Shown here in pieces: positions 62,447-64,000 of a stretch of 64,000 nt of DNA. Every line of letters starts with the position of its first letter. Within the stretch, counting starts at the first letter, position 1. The stretch lies in contig NW_026622974.1 in the NCBI RefSeq assembly GCF_023065955.2, forward strand, positions 30,721,718 to 30,785,717. The letters are read 5' to 3'. The position numbers and the translations under genes are program-made. The DNA comes from Ursus arctos (Eukaryota; Chordata; Mammalia; Carnivora; Ursidae). The notes under the pieces are model-generated. The model searched no databases and was not told the DNA's origin. It saw only the letters and a list, made by a program, of their open reading frames with translations.

Positions 62447-62667
62447 CAGTGGTTGGAAAACTGCACTAATAGGTCATATCCAGCCTGTCACCTGTCTTTG
62501 TGAATATGATTTTATTGGAACATATCAACACACATTTGTTTATGTATTATCTATGGCTGTTTTTGCACTACAGTGGCAGAGTTGGGTAGTTGCAACAGAG
62601 ACCTTATGGCCTACAAAGCCTAATATATGTTATCTGACCCTTTACAGAAAAAGTTTGCCCACTTCTG
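62447..62667. mobile_element. Non-autonomous hAT element, 221 bases
   Basis: Starts cagtggttggaaaactg and ends aagtttgcccacttctg, imperfect inverted termini. Flanking octamers acatagct (62439-62446) and tcatagat (62668-62675) match at six of eight. The body has attttattggaacatatc and cagtggcagagttgggtag, a familiar mammalian hAT repeat distinct from MER5. Confidence 0.75.
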
Positions 62668-63329
62668 TCATAGATAATTATTTTGTCTTGTTTTCCTTGG
62701 GGAACGATCTGATCAGATTTATGACTTACAAAACTGGCAGCACAGAGAAGATACTGTTTCTTATCCTAGTTCTTTGCAAATAGATGGACTTCATAAAGAT
62801 ATTTTAAAGAATGAATGAGTGAATGAAGGATTATATTCATTAGGGCATATCACAGAATTAAATTCAGATTTCAGGTGGGAAATAATAAAATCCTGAAATG
62901 AGGAGAGTGGCAAGATGGAGAGTAAAGAGAGGGTCTACACTAAAGTTATTTGAAAAATAGAACTAGCTGGACTTGTCTTGATCATTTTTAGTAAACCAGT
63001 CATTTATTTGTTTTACCAATGGCTTTTATTTTTTAAGCTTTTGATTGTCATAATCTTTAAATATATGCAAGAGTTGGGATGAACAATCACATAGTGACTC
63101 CCCAGTCTCAACAATAAGCAACACTTGCCAATCATGTTTTTCTATCCACTCCTAAAAAAAATCTGTTATTGCTAGAGTATTCTAAATCAAAACTAAGCAC
63201 TAATCTAAGGGTAATTAATAATGCCAAGCCTGTTGATACTTTTGCTGCAGGTAAGGGTACATAGTCAATGTTAGTTGTTTGCCCATTTAACTTAAAAAGT
63301 GGTTCAACAGTACTTGTCATAGAGTAGCA

Positions 63330-63480
63330 CAATGGTTCTCACCCTGAGAAGATTTTCCAAAATATACATTCCTGGGCCTATCCCCAGACATTCTGATTTT
63401 GTGGTTCTGGAAAAGTGGTCACGTGGTTATACATTTGAAAATGTCCCAGGGGTAATGTTGATGAGCACCAAAGGCCGTGA
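63330..63480. mobile_element. MER5-like hAT element
   Basis: Left end caatggttctcaccc is close to the family terminal repeat; body has ttcctgggcctatccccag and attctgattttgtgg. Right end unclear. Confidence 0.6.
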
Positions 63481-63839
63481 AGCACCAACTCATTCAAATA
63501 CTATGGTTCCATGAGATATCTTTATGGCTTTCACAGAATATAGGTGCTAGCTTTTTGACTATTACATCATTTTGGGACCTGTCAATACTAAGGCTATGAA
63601 CACTAGAACATTAAACTATGTGTAAGTCTTATACACAGTATGAACATAATGCGTCCAGTTGCCTGGGTTAGTTCTGATTATTGCCTGTTGTCCTGGGGTA
63701 ATTGTTAATAGCACTCTGTTTAACTTTCAAGAGGATCCCGGTTTGGGTAATTATGATTGAATATGAAAAGTGACCATTCACTAATACGAAAAGTATTCAG
63801 TGGACTTTTAGATCATGGAAAATAATTTGAATTTTTGTC

Positions 63840-64000
63840 TAAAAATATAGTGGAAAGCCACTGAAACAGAAGAATAATGTGGTTCAATTTTTGTTTTTAA
63901 ATGATTAGTGGCCGGGATGTGAAGAATTGATTGAAGGGTAGCAAGGGTGTCCCAGCTCCCAGATGATGGCACCAAATGGGGATGTCATTCAAACGAACTG
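63840..64000 (-). mobile_element. Probable L2 LINE fragment at window edge
   Basis: Blocks ggaaagccactgaaacag and aaattgatt-like sequence with tgaagggtagcaagggtg resemble antisense L2; the copy may continue beyond the window. Confidence 0.45.

Larger units (their letters stand above)
24558..64000 (+). other. MEI4: Downstream intron of MEI4 (partial)
   Basis: No further exon was recognised, so the next MEI4 exon probably lies past the right edge. Stretches in which I see nothing definite: about 24600-26350, 26600-27990, 29600-30200, 30300-30930, 31165-31830, 32680-33950, 34155-34890, 35885-36330, 39715-40270, 40500-41300, 41700-42260, 46645-47230, 47490-48430, 48870-49235, 49460-51080, 53800-54360, 54480-55930, 60460-62360, 62680-63325 and 63490-63835. 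Some probably hold old repeats too degraded to name by eye; 29600-29900 resembles L1 5' sequence weakly. Confidence 0.5.

Noticed and set aside
1..64000. CRISPR arrays, operons, phage or plasmid genes, large CpG islands
   Set aside because: No spaced direct-repeat arrays, no compact gene runs and no long GC-rich stretch; the window is vertebrate intronic DNA.

Overview
This is a window of mammalian nuclear DNA: AT-rich, without operons or bacterial signals, and dense in interspersed repeats. Thirteen tRNA-derived CAN-SINEs, a family confined to Carnivora, are present. The younger copies are of the form I associate with arctoid carnivores (bears, seals and relatives) rather than dogs or cats. 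The order-level call is firm; the finer placement is from memory of repeat consensus sequences.

I find one convincing piece of a protein-coding gene: a 536-base internal exon at 24022-24557 (+). It has a good splice acceptor, a consensus donor and an open frame of 178 codons. I recognise its product as the middle of MEI4, the meiotic factor that acts with REC114 and IHO1 in SPO11-dependent double-strand break formation. The rest of the window then reads as two introns of this gene, more than 24 kb upstream and more than 39 kb downstream, which fits a small protein encoded by few exons spread over a large locus. No other MEI4 exon, other gene, RNA gene or large CpG island was recognised.

Layout. 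0-12 kb: sparse old repeats (L2, MIR, MER5-like hAT elements) and a possible short retrocopy tail. 12-24 kb: two CAN-SINEs, several L2 LINEs all on the minus strand, one split by an MLT2-like LTR, a strong CTCF-type motif, a plus-strand L2 block, then a CAN-SINE whose 3' target-site copy begins only 67 bases before the exon. 24-42 kb: intron with an MLT1-like LTR, L2 copies broken by later insertions, a HAL1-like element, another MLT1-like LTR and a young CAN-SINE at 39.5 kb. 42-60 kb: two large rearranged minus-strand L1 copies (about 42.5-46.6 and 55.9-60.2 kb) flank a region with CAN-SINEs, a possible regulatory cluster near 48.8 kb and plus-strand L1 remnants. The first L1 is split by a 507-base solo LTR. 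60-64 kb: mostly unique intron with hAT remnants.

I found no evidence of a new molecular system. The most consequential observation is the SINE close to the MEI4 splice acceptor. Next are the LTR inside an L1, the pair of same-strand L1 copies, the CTCF-type motif and the compact motif cluster near 48.8 kb. Repeat names come from recognition by eye, and repeat ends are approximate unless target-site duplications are stated.
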